64,000 nt of DNA, from the NCBI RefSeq assembly GCF_030463565.1, contig NC_134643.1:82085721-82149720 (forward strand), in the 5' to 3' direction. The DNA comes from Pelecanus crispus. Taxonomy: Eukaryota; Chordata; Aves; Pelecaniformes; Pelecanidae. Below, piece by piece: positions 25,848-37,505 of this stretch (positions are counted from its first letter, which is position 1; every line of letters begins with the position of its first letter). The position numbers were made by a program, and so were the translations under genes. The notes beneath the pieces are model-generated. The model did no database searches, was not told the origin of the DNA, and saw nothing but the letters and a program-made list of their open reading frames with translations.

Positions 25848-25875
<28 letters not shown>
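25848..25875. repeat. Poly(T) run of 28
   Basis: Uninterrupted T28 about 340 bp after the BORCS5 stop. On the - strand it creates a run of Lys codons in a spurious frame. It would be a U28 tract in the BORCS5 mRNA. Confidence 0.95.
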
Positions 25876-25880
<5 letters not shown>

Positions 25881-26041
25881 AGAAAAATTCAAAGGGATAT
25901 GGGGTGTGACAATCCCACTAACATGGTTTTTGAGCCACTGGGGTTTAGACGATTAGATGGCTGGCAGGTATTTCTGAGATCCCCTGACCTTGGAAATATG
26001 TGTGTTTTATAGGTGAAAGTGCGGGAGCCAGGAACTGGCTT

Positions 26042-26047
26042 ATTAAA
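26042..26047 (+). terminator. Candidate proximal poly(A) signal (ATTAAA) for BORCS5
   Basis: This is the first poly(A)-like hexamer I found downstream of the BORCS5 stop codon. It is followed within 25-60 bases by GT-rich sequence (GGTTTGCATGGCAGGGTTTT), as a downstream element would be. This is prediction only. Confidence 0.35.
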
Positions 26048-26714
26048 ATCTGCCTATTATCATAATTAACATGGTTTGCATGGCAGGGTTTTGGCATGTC
26101 CTTCTCAAGGCTCCTGTTTTTATGGGCTCACTAATTTATGAGGCTGTAAAGGAATAACTGTTCCAGATACATATGTCTGTTAATGTTAAGCAAGCCTTAG
26201 CATTCCTCTCCCCCTTGCCCTGGCAATGTCCTGGTGCCCCAGCTGGTGGCATTTCATGTCCCTCACCTTGCACAGTGATTCTGACAGGCACAGGCACAGA
26301 CCTGCTCACTTTGCATCCCAAAGTTGGACACGAAGTGTCTTCTTTTTATTTTTACTGGGACGCTCCAGTTATTTTGGTGCTGCCTTTTTCTACCAGAGGG
26401 ATGTAGTTGTTTCTTTACGTTCAAGTGTATGGAGTTGGAGGGGGGAGATATGAGAAGTCCTTTAGGTCTTCTTGGCTTAGCTGCTGTCACGCCAAGAGCT
26501 TGCTTGAGTGCAGTGTTTTATGAGTGAAAGCACACGGCGCTTTGGGACTGTGCTCTGTTCCAAAGAGGGACCGAACTGTTCCAAAGGAAACAGGATGCTC
26601 TTGCCTTCTCCCAAGCCGAGGGCCCTGCTGGGAGGCAGGCAGTGTGTCCACGCCACCCAGGCGCTGGGCTGGCCCGTAGGAGATGACTTGGTTGCCAAGT
26701 CCGCCACTGGTCTG

Positions 26715-26780
26715 CTGGCTGCAGGCGATTTGCAGCACCTCTTTGAGCTTTGGTTTCTCCCTGTATAAAACAGGGGGATA
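26715..26780 (+). repeat. MIR-like SINE relic (3' part)
   Basis: CACCTCTTTGAGCTTTGG followed by TTTCTCCCTGTATAAAACAGGGGGATA resembles the MIR 3' end (ACCTCTCTGAGCCTCAG, then TTTCCTCATCTGTAAAATGGGGATA). Short and diverged. Confidence 0.45.
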
Positions 26781-29109
26781 CTCTACACACTGCTGTAAAA
26801 ATATTTACGAATGTAGAAATAAGGTTTAACAGCCTGGGTCACCATTGCACGGCAGCTCTTGTCTGCAGCAGAAAGGGTGTGAAACAAGAAACAAGGAGTT
26901 TGCTGGGTCAAGGGTAGGTTTGTGTGTGTTTATGTTAGTCCCAGGATGCTGTTGCTGGCGAGGAGGCTGAAGTGTACCCATGAACCCCAAGGGTTGTTGT
27001 ACATCAGGAGTGCAATTCCAGTGGTGAGGCCAGCTGTCTTTGAGAGAGTCAGCGTGACAACCCATCTTCCTGCCAAAGGCAACTTGCTTCATTACCTCTT
27101 AGTACTTAAGAGTACTTAATCAGCAAAAGACGGTCTCTAAGCATTTGGGAGTAAGAGCGTGGTAGGTTTTTGACAGTATTAATTGCTGCCTGGTGGCAGG
27201 AAGCAATGGGCCATTCTCTTGTTGCATTCCCAAAGGCCATGTAGCCTAGAGTGAATTTTGTGATGTAGACTGCAGGCAACTTAGATATCTATCTGAACCA
27301 TAGTAGTAATTGCATCTTAGGGCCTGCTGAACACTGTCTGAAAGCAGAGTCTCATAGAAATGAAGCCCCCTGGAATGATGACCTGGGAAGAGCAATTGAC
27401 TGCTTGAGAGACGGCCAGGAACTCAGCAGATTTTCTAGTAAAGGCGGCAGAGTGGGCCTGGTTGTCTACTGCTTCCACCCCAGTGTTGTTACATCATTGT
27501 GTATATGTAGGCGTATGCTGTATGTTGCATGGGATATAACATCAGGCTTCTGTCCTTGTTCATGCATCCTGCAGTATTCTACACTTGGTTTGTTAAAAGC
27601 TTACATGAGACTTAACAACCCATGAGAACCTGCTTGTCATGGCCATGCCTGTGAGGGTCCTCATCGTCCATCACTGAATGTGTCTCTGCCTGCCACTATC
27701 AGACACACCAGAATATTCAGCAGCTTTAAATAGCGGCTGCAGGCATTTTTGTCGTCGTCCTCCAGATGATGCTGTCTGGAAGTTTAGAATGTGCGACATT
27801 CAGCCGTCTGCCAGACGGGATCACGGATATCCCACACCCTGGCGTGCTGGAAGCCTATACCGGTGGGAAGATCCTGATATTGGATCTTGAGGCAGGGGCT
27901 AGGCTGCAGATGCTCTCTCCTGTAAAGCTTCTAGACATTTGGCCTCATGCTATTAAGTATGAGATCAAAGCATTGCTCCTTGCGGTGCTAATGAGGGCAA
28001 CTGAATAGTATTCCTATCTGAAAGCTGCAGGAGTGAGGGCTGCAAATAGGTTCCTTCCTTATTTGCTATAAAACACCTAGACAGTGGGCTGATAATGGGA
28101 GAAAATGCTTGTTCCTATGAACGCTGGCCTTTAAGCTTGTGGATGTGTGGCTGGGCCTCACAGCTAGAGCTTTCTGAGCAGCAAGGGTAAGTTGTGAAAA
28201 AGGTCGATAGCTTAACTAGAAAGAAATCAGCTGAAACGTGAAGGCCAACCTCTTCCTAAAGCATGCAGGTCATCACCTTCAGTCCACAGGTGATAGTGTC
28301 TTGTATGGGTACTCTAAGATAGCGTGCACCCTCTAACTGTTCTCAAACGATGGTTTACGGTTTTATTTAAAACATTGTCACTGGCTTCATTAACTGTAAG
28401 TCCTTGGACCTCACCGAGGGGAGCACATTTCCTGCCACATCTTCTTGAGCTGCTGTTTGTTGCTTGGCTGTTCTTCGTTCGCTTTGCTCTGCACACTGCT
28501 TTCAGCTTCATCTCAGATGCAGGTGATGCTCAAGGTGAGACCGTTGCTTCACTCCCTTTCACGCTGTTTAGCAGGAGATTTGAGATGTGACTGGAATTAC
28601 CTTTCTGCTTACAAATTTCCTTTTCCAAGCCAAATGCTGTTGGAGAAGGCCTCAGGTATTTCGCACGAATGTACCAGCCATTACTTCTACCACAAAGTTA
28701 GTGCTATGAACAGAGCATAATCTGGCATGCTCCACTGAAAACAAACATTTCTGCCCTTTTCTGCTTTTTGAGGTGGTGCGTGGTCTGGGGTGCAGGCTAA
28801 GCTTCTTGATGTGCAATCTTCTGAAAAGCTGGAGAACGGGTGGGTCTCTGGGTCTGCGGTTCCCTCCTGGCCTGAGCTGCTTTGGTTCTTCCCCCGATGC
28901 CGCTGTTGCCACCCTGGCTTTGTGCTGCCGCTGGTGCTTGTTGCATCCTACACCCGTCAGCGTGCTACACACGCAGAAGAGGTTTGCTTTGTTGTTTCCA
29001 TTGTTCTTTGTAATTTAATGCATTGACAGGGTGCTACAGTGCCAACCTATCTGCAGGACAATTTCTGTGAAGATCCAGTGAAGGGGACAGAAGAGAGTTG
29101 TGGGGTTCG

Positions 29110-29172
29110 GTTTTTTTTTTTTTTTAAAATATGTATTTTAAATTAAATATATTTAAATATATTTAAATATGT
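29110..29172. repeat. T-run plus AT-rich degenerate tandem
   Basis: A T-run of about 15 is followed by repeats of ATATTTAAAT-type units (TTAAATATATTTAAATATAT). Several short palindromes arise from the AT repetition. Confidence 0.85.
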
Positions 29173-29741
29173 AAAGTGTATTTTCCCCTCCTCTAAGCTT
29201 TTACACAGAAAGAGTAGAAATACACGTTTTCACGGGCCCGCTCATTGTATGAGCCAGCCCTTCTCTATCAGACTGTTTGCCAGTGGTTTCCTGAGGTACT
29301 ATTGTAACGTCCCTCCTGTTCCTGCGCTGCCAGAGTGCATTTTGATTACCAGCCTTGTGGCTGAGCGCTCCTTGGTTTATGGGTTGTTATCCTGTTCGCA
29401 GACTTGCTCTGCTTTCAGCTGCCTACGTGCTACATGTCCCACAGCTCCAGCATTAAAACATTTGGTATCGCTCTTTTCCAAGTGTGTTGTTTCTCCAATT
29501 GCCTTGCACTTCTTGTTGCGATGTCTGTGGACACTATGCACGCTTTAGCGCGGGAGGTCGTATCTTAGCTTTACTGCTTTGTATGCAGAACCCAGTCGCG
29601 TGCCGTGGAGATGGCTGGTTTCAGCTGCCCTGGGGCTGCCTCTGCCCTGGGAGTGTAAGGAAATGTGTGTCCCAGAATGAAAATAGATGTTGGGTTTTTG
29701 GGATGCTGTCCCAATCCAGGTTGGCACTGATGCCCAGTTTA

Positions 29742-29747
29742 AATAAA
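29742..29747 (+). terminator. Candidate distal poly(A) signal (AATAAA) for BORCS5
   Basis: A canonical hexamer about 4.2 kb past the stop, with a G/T-rich stretch 40-60 bases downstream. Whether BORCS5 transcripts extend this far cannot be told from sequence. Confidence 0.25.
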
Positions 29748-30199
29748 TGATGTGCACAGCGATGCTTGTGACTCACCAGCAGTGGGGTGGGATGGTAGTT
29801 CAGCTGGCTGCTTACCTTTTCTGTGTTGGTAGCCTCTCAGAGATGAAGCAGAGGGTCTGGGATTGATGGACGCAGGCACTTGAGTAAGACTGTAGCTTCC
29901 CTGTGCAAAACAGTCGTGGTATGAGATACTCTCTGCCTGTTTTGTTAGGGCACTTGCACCTTGTGTGCACTCAACAGCTTTCCTAGGGTTCAGTGGGAAG
30001 ACTAAACAGGAGCAGCAAAGTACTTCTCATTTCTCCCCTCCCCTTATCTGCCTGTCGAAAACAGACCATGTCCTGACAGATGCTTTATATCAGTTCTTTG
30101 CCAGATCGCAGAAGGAACTGAAGCCCGGCAGCCTTGGGCAGGTTGACTTTCAGAGTGGCCCCTACCTGCCAGCTGCTCGTCTCCTACCGATTCTTTGCA

Positions 30200-31190
30200 C
30201 ATCGGTGCAGTCACGAGCGGTGTTCCCCAGGGCTGTTTTGGGGCCAGTCTTGTTTAATATCTTTATCAACAATCTGGATGAGGGGATTGAGTGCAGCCTC
30301 AGTAAGTTTGCAGATGACACCAAGTTGGGTGGGAGCGTCGATCTGCTGGAGGGTAGGATGGCCCTGCAGAGGGACCTGGACAGGCTGGACCGATGGGCCG
30401 AGGCCAGCTGTATGAGGTTTAACAAGACCAAGTGCCAGGTTCTGCACTTGGGTCAGAACAACCCCATGCAACGCTACAGGCTTGGGGAAGAGTGGCTGGA
30501 AAGCTGCCTGGCTGAAAAGGACCTGGGGGTGTTGGTAGACAGCCGGCTGAACATGAGCCAGCAGTGTGCCCAGGTGGCCAAGAAGGCCAACAGCATCCTG
30601 GCTTGTGTCAGGAATGCTGTGGCCAGCAGGAGCAGGGAGGTGATTGTCCCCCTGTACTCAGCACTGGTGAGGCCTCACCTGGAATACTGTGTCCAGTTTT
30701 GGGCCCCTCAATACAAGAAGGACATTGAGGTGCTGGAGCATGTCCAGAGAAGGGCAACGAAGCTGGTGAAGGGTCTGGAGCACAGGCCTTATGAGGAGCG
30801 GCTGAGGGAACTGGGGTTGTTTAGCCTGGAGAAGAGGAGGCTGAGGGGAGACCTTATGGCTCTCTACAGCTACCTGAAAGGAGGTTGTAGTGAGGTGGGT
30901 GTTGGTCTCTTCTCCCAAGTAGCTAGCGATAGGACAAGAGGAAATGGCCTCAAGCTGCATCAGGGGAGCAGCTAATTTAGATTAGATATTAGGAAAAATT
31001 TCTTCATGGAAAGAGTGGTCAAGCATTGGAACAGGCTGCCCAGAGAGGTGGTGGAGTCACCATCCCTGGAAGTGTTCAAAAAACGGGTAGACGTGGCACT
31101 TGGGGACATGGTTTAGTGGGCATGGTGGTGTTGGGTTGATGATTGGAATGATGATCTTAGAGGTCCTTTCCAATCTTAATGATTCCTAGT
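30200..31190 (+). mobile_element. CR1 retrotransposon copy, 3' half of ORF2 plus 3' UTR
   Basis: A sense-oriented, 5'-truncated CR1 of about 1 kb. It starts near CGAGCGGTGTTCCCCAGGGC, encoding reverse transcriptase palm sequence ([10 protein letters not shown], then [10 protein letters not shown] with the catalytic Asp pair in the FADD form). It passes through the thumb and C-terminal region ([34 protein letters not shown]). The element continues past the frame break through a typical 3' UTR to AATGATTCCTAG. The endonuclease domain and N-terminal reverse transcriptase are missing, so it cannot be autonomous. Confidence 0.95.
30205..30975 (+). pseudogene. CR1 ORF2 fragment (reverse transcriptase C-terminal part)
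   Basis: About 256 codons remain open without a stop from the palm domain to a TAA at 30973-30975. Upstream in-frame codons back to 29965 show no CR1 similarity, so the nominal Met start is accidental. Relative to usual CR1, the frame is lost at CAGGGGAGCAGCTAA, and recognisable downstream coding sequence continues out of frame. The long open stretch suggests a fairly young or GC-rich copy, not a functional protein. Confidence 0.85.
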
Positions 31191-31258
31191 TTTTACTTTC
31201 ATTATAAATGATCCAGCCACCAAGCCAGGAAACATGAAATTGCTACTCTACCCTTAAC

Positions 31259-31347
31259 TGGTTTAGTCGTGGACTTGGTAATGTTAGGTTAATGGTTGGA
31301 CTGGATGATCTTAAAGGTCTTTTCCAACTTAAATGATTCTATGATTC
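31259..31347 (+). mobile_element. CR1 3'-end fragment
   Basis: A short copy of the CR1 3' UTR only (GGTTGGACTGGATGATCTTA, then CTTTTCCAACTTAAATGATTCTATGATT). It ends in the canonical ATTCTATGATT tail, is in the same orientation as the larger copy 70 bp upstream, and has a slightly different 3' UTR. It is probably a separate insertion. Confidence 0.9.
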
Positions 31348-34300
31348 ATCAACCATTCATACATGGTTTGTACTTTTAGCCGAACTTCAGCCTCTTTTCA
31401 GCTGGTCTGTGGTACGTCTCTGGGGGTTGTAGGCTTGCGTTCAGCTGCCACAGGTAGGTTTTAACTTCTTCATAATGTGAGCCTGCACAGGACAGCAAGG
31501 TGACGCAGAAAGCAGAGTAGCTCACCCAGTGGCCCCCAAAGCCAAGGCAGGTCTGAGGTGGTCATGGGTGTGCTCGGCGTACCTACAGCGTTACAGAGCT
31601 AGTGCTCCTAAGGCGGGGGAGAGGAGAGGAGCATTCAAAGGGCAATTCTGAATGTCAGCCACCTAAAAGAACCCTTTTGTCCTTTTAAAAGCTTTGTATT
31701 TTAAGAGACCTCAATGGGGAAGCTGTGGAGGTCATGAAATAAGATGACCTACTGTAAGACCATAACATGACCACAGAAATAAATGAGGATGGCTGTAGAT
31801 GTTGTCAATACCTTGATGAGGGTGTTACCGGTGTCACGTTCAAATGAAGCATTTGATTATGTTCTCTTAATTCTGATGCAGGCTGAACTACTGAGAAGCG
31901 CAGCAATACTGGAGGCTCAATGGAATGTCACAGGGGTTGTTAAAGACCAAGCAATGACCTTTCTGCAAGTGGATAGCAAAACTTTGTGTTTTTAAAAAAG
32001 CAAGGGGCAGCTGCTGATCAACTGAGAAAATCAGTGGTTTAGAGGAGAATGAAGTGAAAGTACCTGCAGGAGAACGCTGTTCTCCTGGCACTGGGAAAGC
32101 AAAGTGGTGACAGATTCTCACCTACTGCCCAAGGGGTGCTGAACAGAGAGACGTGTAAACGTAAAGGGGTTGATTTGTTTTGTTGTGTGTTTTTTTTTTT
32201 TGTTAAGTGATCTGATGCCCCAGCCTCAGAGTCGCCTGTAATATATCGCACTTCGGCTTTGTACAGCAGTGGCGCTTGGTGAGGGTCCCTGTAAACAGCA
32301 GCTGAAATCCACACCTTAAAGTAAGCATTCCCTTCCAGCAGGGCAGTTCCCTAAATGTCTGTTTTACAGCATTCGATATGCTAGGAAAGCAGCCCCTTCC
32401 CAGAGGGGTGGGTTTTGCAGAAGGCTAGAAATAGCTCCCTTTTCTATTTATAGCGACTGTCATTAATATTCTCAAAGTACAGAATTAGCTGAAGGCTTCA
32501 CAGCAGAAATGCTTCAGTTTACCTCAGAGCAACCATTTGGGCCCGAGCGCCAAGAAGTTCTCTGGAGGCACAGTTCAAAGGGAAAGGCCATTTGCCAGGC
32601 TAAGCTGATATATTATAAACACCATTCTTCTACCTGAATTCCCAATTGTGGTTTTGTGTGTATAGTGTAACAGCGGTATTGTATTATAAAGCTATGTCTA
32701 AAAGTACTAGAATAACTCTACTTTTATTTCAGAAACTTTAAGAACAAATACAGGCTAGCTAGGTGTTTAGTCAGGGTATGGCTGTCTAAATAAAATGTCT
32801 AGGTAGGTGAGTTTGGTGGAATCTCACTAATTTCAGATTTTTTTTTAAAAAGAGGCAGCAACAACGTTATTAGGACTCCAGTGCTGCCCCAGGAGAACCA
32901 CCAGGCCACTATTTTGGGTTTTTGATACCACCACTTTCTGGTAGAAATCAATTTGAAACTTGGGCTGTGAGTCAAAGTGTAAGGAGCAGCTAGGCGCTGA
33001 GCATGTAGTTACCAAAAAGAGCTGCTCACATACTTCTCACATTTCTACTCTCTTTCTCCCATCTCTGCCCTGACCCCCCCAGCCCGCTCAAAACCAGGCA
33101 GGGCTACCTGATCCATGCTGGGGGAGGTTTCCCCTGTTTTCAGTTCACTTCGCTCTAGGAATGGAACAGTGATGGTTACATCAAGAGCCTAGTGACCTCA
33201 GGGACCCCTTCCCAGTAGTGCCAGTCAATGAAATGGAAATGACGTGTAAGACATTTCGGTTGCCTCTCAGGTTTTGACTGGAGATGGAGTTAGACTGTCT
33301 CTTCACAGAGCTGTCTACTGGCAGGGGCGAGAGCAGAGAGATGGCGTAACAAGAGTGGAGCAAGTCCTGCAAAGCCAGCAAGAGGAGGACAGGTGAAAGC
33401 TAAAGTGCATGCATCAAAAACCAGCCCTTAAAGGGAACAAGCAGTTCATACGAGAGCTAGTCTGACCTACTGAGATCAGAAGCTCGAGCAGATAAATCTT
33501 AGAAGATCGTCAAGTGAAGCTAACAAGCTGATGCCATTTAGGTCTAGTATTGTGCATGGTTCTTGTTTTACCGCACAATGGATGCGATCTTTCTATGTAC
33601 TGGCGGTACGTCTTGTTCGTAGAAGTAACCATAGAAGCCCCTGCGGATCGTTACTTGTGCTGTGGCTGATGGAGAGGCCAAAGATTCTGCATTTCCCTTT
33701 CTGGGATTATGTGTTAAAATTATCTTTTAAGAAAAAATGCTTCTATTATTGGACCTGAGTTTCAAGATGCCATTACACAAACTCACAGGTCTGAGCTTTG
33801 GATATTTAAGTATATAACCTTAGCAGCCATGTTCTACTGCAGGATTTAATTTTAATACATGCTACATTTGTATAAACTGTGCTCTGAAGGAGCAATGAGG
33901 GGCATACCCCTCCCTCGGCAATCAGTTGTTGCTCTGAATGCTTCAGGACTGGCAGAATCAGTCAAAAGAAGTATTTAAACAAGTAATTAAATTCTTCTTC
34001 AAATAAGTAGTATGGGAGGCAAGAAAAAAACCCATGGTGCTCATCTTAGGTAACTTAATCAATTTGAAATACTTGCTTCAGAAAGACTAGCACAGCTGCC
34101 TTGAGAACAGTTTACTCACAACTGCAGTAGACGCTGTAAGACATTAATGCAGGGAAGTGCCACTGCTGCTACTCAAGGGAGCAGAAGAGGTGGGGTAAAC
34201 AGGAACAGGTAAGAGACTGAAACTGTTACCGGCGCTGTAAAATTACTGCTGCTCGTGCCGAGCAGTCCAAAGCTACCCAGTCTGTGTCATTCATTAAAAG

Positions 34301-34451
34301 GCGTGCATCTGCAGAGGACACAGAGTGGGGACGAGCCCCCCGCTGGTGCTGGGGAGCAGGTCGTACTGCAGGCAGGTAACGCACACTCCGCAGCCAGAGG
34401 CACACAGGCTCCTTCCTCAGCCGTTCTATGTCAACAGGTACCATTTCTGAT

Positions 34452-34457
34452 TTTATT
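34452..34457 (-). terminator. Candidate distal poly(A) signal (AATAAA) for DUSP16
   Basis: The + strand reads TTTATT within GATTTTATTTCATCG. Downstream on the - strand a G/T-rich stretch (CCTGTGTGCCTCTGG) lies 40-60 bases away. Prediction only. Confidence 0.4.
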
Positions 34458-35629
34458 TCATCGTAACATACAGGTAATGCTCATGACACAACAAGATGAG
34501 AAACTCACATCTCTCTGAACCATTTAAACAGCTTGCCATACACCAAAGAACATTATATTCATATTGAACATATACACATTTCCCCCCTCGCATCCTCCAC
34601 TTTTGCTTTCCAAACTTCTAAAAACCATTTCCAGCATTGTTCAGGTACAGGACACTAGTTCAGATAGGAGACAGGGCACCATCCTGCACAGGACGTGGGG
34701 TTAAGGCTTCCTCCTACACGAACCCGTCCCCTAAACACACTGAGCCTACAGCTTTGATTCATTCAGTGACTGTAGTGTATTGGAAATCACAAGGAGACAG
34801 AAGACCAGATTTCAGTTCCTCAGAAGACAATTAACCAAACGAAACCCAAATGTGCATATTTGTATGTATAGAGAGAGAGAGGGGGAGAACACACACATGA
34901 AGGAGCACAAAAGACCGGAAGATTCTGTTTCTGCCTCTAGTGATTGATTTGTGTTAACCCCCATTAACTGATTTAAATCAAAGACATGGGCTTTCACTGA
35001 AATCTGGCTGAGAGGAGCACTGCTAAACGGTTTACATACGTACATACACACACAGAGTGTGTATATACGCTGAAAATAGTTGTAATGTAATTGCTTTCAC
35101 TTGATATGTAAACAGAGACAAGTGGCAGTATGTTTAATGAATAGCCAAACCTGACATGCTTTCCCGTGTGGTGTCAACCTATACCTTGCCCAGACTGCCC
35201 CTTCTTCCAGCATCTCATCCACACAGCACAAACACAGCCTCTGGGTTCAGTTACTCCTGGTGCCGCCTCTCTCTGTGCCTTTTGCACTTTTTTAGGATCA
35301 AGTTAATCAATGCTGTAGCTTTCAGTGCTATTTTCAACAGTCTGCTGTAGGAAATTAAAGTCACATCCTAGCCACAAAACAAAACAATGACAAAATCTTC
35401 TCCGCTTTTCAATATAGTAAAACCTGAGATTTGAGTCACAAACTAGCTAAACTTACAGTAAAAAAAAAAAAAAAATAACCCAAGCTGCTGACTTGAATTA
35501 GGGCTTCAGTTTGCTGCTGACAATTTTTTTTTTAAAGCTGTTGGCCAGGGGTAAGTATTTGTTACATCTGATTTGCAGTTTTCAGCTGCCTGCATTGAAA
35601 TGGAACAAAACAATATATTCACACACCTG

Positions 35630-35661
35630 CACACACACACACCCCCCCCCCCCCCCCCCCC
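35630..35661. repeat. (CA)n followed by C20
   Basis: A short CA dinucleotide repeat (35630-35641) runs into an uninterrupted C20 (35642-35661). In DUSP16 sense this is G20 followed by GTGTGTGTGTG. Confidence 0.95.
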
Positions 35662-36592
35662 AATACGGGTTCTGAGGGGTGCTGGGGAAGACCAAGATAA
35701 CATGCGTGCAGCTCCCACGGGAGCAGGAGGGATGAAGCTTTACGCCGTGCCTCTGGTACCACCCCTCGCTGATCGTAAACCTCTTGCAGCAACGCGTGCA
35801 CGCAGAACAATCTGAGCAGCGGCAGCCGAGGTACCGCAAGAATGGCAAGCTGGAGGGGAAGCAGCTGGTTCGCTGTCAAAAACAACACAAGAGGGGCTGT
35901 GCCTAATCTCCCATGAAACGCCCCGCTGGCAGCAGGGAAGTGACACCTCCTTGAGCTGGCGTGTTCCCTGGGGTGGTGAGGGTGAGGGCGCGGTACCGGC
36001 CAGCAGCAGCACAGCTAGAAGCGTCTGCAGCCAAATCACGCATCGGCACGCTGGGAAACTAAGCCCCCATGCTGGGACAGAGGACAACAGCCAGGACCAA
36101 GCGCCTTTGGAGCCACGGGTGCCGGAGGTGAGCAGGCTTCCCATTAGAGCTGTCTCTTCCTAAGGCCTCTTTCTTTCACACAATGAGATGGGATGCTTCT
36201 GTCTTCCTTGGACAGCCAGCCAGACTTCTCTTTCTCAGGTGAAGTCACAAACCTAATGAGAAGCTTCTATCTCCAGGACCCCACGCTTTGAGTGAGGATG
36301 TTGGGATGGAAAAAAACTCCAGCCACCTGAATTGCCCCTACCCCATAGGTGACTGGAACCATATATGAAGAGGAGTTCCGTAATGGTACTGCTCAGTTAA
36401 GGACAGAAACCCATTTCTAGCTTTAAAAAACAAAAGCCTTCAAGAGCCATCTATTGAGTTGTCAATCGGCAAGAACAGGATGGTAGGGTATTGTACCAGC
36501 CACTGATCTTGCATGTAACCCTAAGAATTAACCACTCTGTTACACCTTAGAAGCCAAAGCAGCTACCCCTCTTCCAGAAGCCAGCTTAATAT

Positions 36593-36614
36593 AAAAAAAA
36601 AAAAAAAAAAAAAA
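36593..36614. repeat. Poly(A) run of 22
   Basis: An uninterrupted A22 on the + strand, equivalent to U22 in the predicted DUSP16 3' UTR. A second A-run lies near 36733-36746. Confidence 0.95.
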
Positions 36615-36824
36615 TAGAAATACTGCTTATTTATGTTTCAAAAGACAGGGGGAAACAGTCATAAGTATGGTTCATTCGTCTCTTTTAAGAATTGCTGCTG
36701 AGCCAACTGAAACACTTGTGCGTAGACAGCTTTAAAAAAAAAAAAAAATCAAATGTGGCTAGTCATTACTTGTTCACATTGCTTATGAACTGACTACCAG
36801 CATCTGGCAGCCATAAAGCCCTAG

Positions 36825-36830
36825 TTTATT
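36825..36830 (-). terminator. Candidate proximal poly(A) signal (AATAAA) for DUSP16
   Basis: The + strand TTTATT in CTAGTTTATTTTTTAT gives AATAAA on the - strand, about 680 bases after the stop codon. Prediction only. Confidence 0.35.
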
Positions 36831-37505
36831 TTTTATATTTTTGAGGTACTGGGTTTTTTTTTTTCTCTGAAGCAGCTCTCTAGCAAATCACCTAAAGCCT
36901 ATCCATTAGAACAATAGTTACACCACTATTTACATTTGCCTGAACTGTGCATTCAGACCAGCCTTGCTGTAACCAGTCCCTACGTCCTTTGGAATCGCTC
37001 CCGGTCTCCTTTCTTACAGGAAGAAGGTCTCCCTCCAGAGGTTGGCTCAGTGTCAGGGCTAAGGTGCACTGGTGAAGACGTGGGGCATGAGGAGGGGAGA
37101 ACAAAACCAGCTTTGATGGGTAGGAGCGTGTTTCAGTGGAACCAGAGAAAGGGTTTGATACCAAGAGAGCTTCTTTTTTAAAAACCACTGAAAGGATGTG
37201 CAATCCATTGCATATAACCGCTTCCTCTGTCAGGGAAAGATCTTGGAAATGTTCTGCCCTTCTCCAGGAAAGCGGAGGAGAAAAACCCAGCGGTGTGCTC
37301 GGTTTCCTCAGGCAGATGCTCACTTGTTTCTTTGCTGTATTAATCTAGTCACTGCGTTCACATGGAAGCCTCCCATTTCTCCCCCCCACACACACCTTTT
37401 TGCAGGAAGTTTGTTCTTTTCAGATTGACAGGGACCTCTCAAACACTGGGGGAGCGGCCTGGAGGGGGAAGCAACTCTGATACAGTCACACAAGCCTGCT
37501 GCCCC

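Larger units (their letters stand above)
25508..29770 (+). other. BORCS5: BORCS5 3' UTR (end uncertain) and following noncoding sequence
   Basis: After the stop codon the sequence stays on one exon. Two candidate poly(A) signals are ATTAAA at 26042-26047, followed by a GT-rich stretch near 26070-26100, and AATAAA at 29742-29747, also followed by G/T-rich sequence. They give a 3' UTR of about 0.55 or 4.25 kb. Contents include a T28 homopolymer at 25848-25875, a MIR-like relic near 26715-26775 and an AT-rich run at 29110-29172. Small open frames here appear to be chance. Confidence 0.4.
29771..34430. other. Intergenic region between the convergent BORCS5 and DUSP16
   Basis: Between the distal BORCS5 and DUSP16 poly(A) candidates lie one long CR1 copy, a short CR1 3' fragment and otherwise unremarkable sequence. 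I recognise no gene. The open frame of 336 codons starting at 29965 is the CR1 ORF2 remnant joined by chance to upstream sequence. Confidence 0.6.
34431..37505 (-). other. DUSP16: Probable DUSP16 3' UTR
   Basis: The sequence follows the DUSP16 stop at 37506-37508 on the - strand. Two AATAAA signals on this strand (36825-36830 and 34452-34457) give 3' UTRs of about 0.7 or 3.05 kb. The longer agrees with my recollection that mammalian DUSP16 has a UTR of several kb. It contains a poly(A) of 22 on the + strand at 36593-36614 (U22 in the transcript) and a C20 run at 35642-35661 (G20 in the transcript). Short frames such as those at 35582-36144 are composition artefacts. Confidence 0.5.

Noticed and set aside
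25473..25892. 139-codon - strand frame with a poly-Lys start
   Set aside because: It is antisense to the BORCS5 terminal exon and 3' UTR; the Lys run is the T28 homopolymer.
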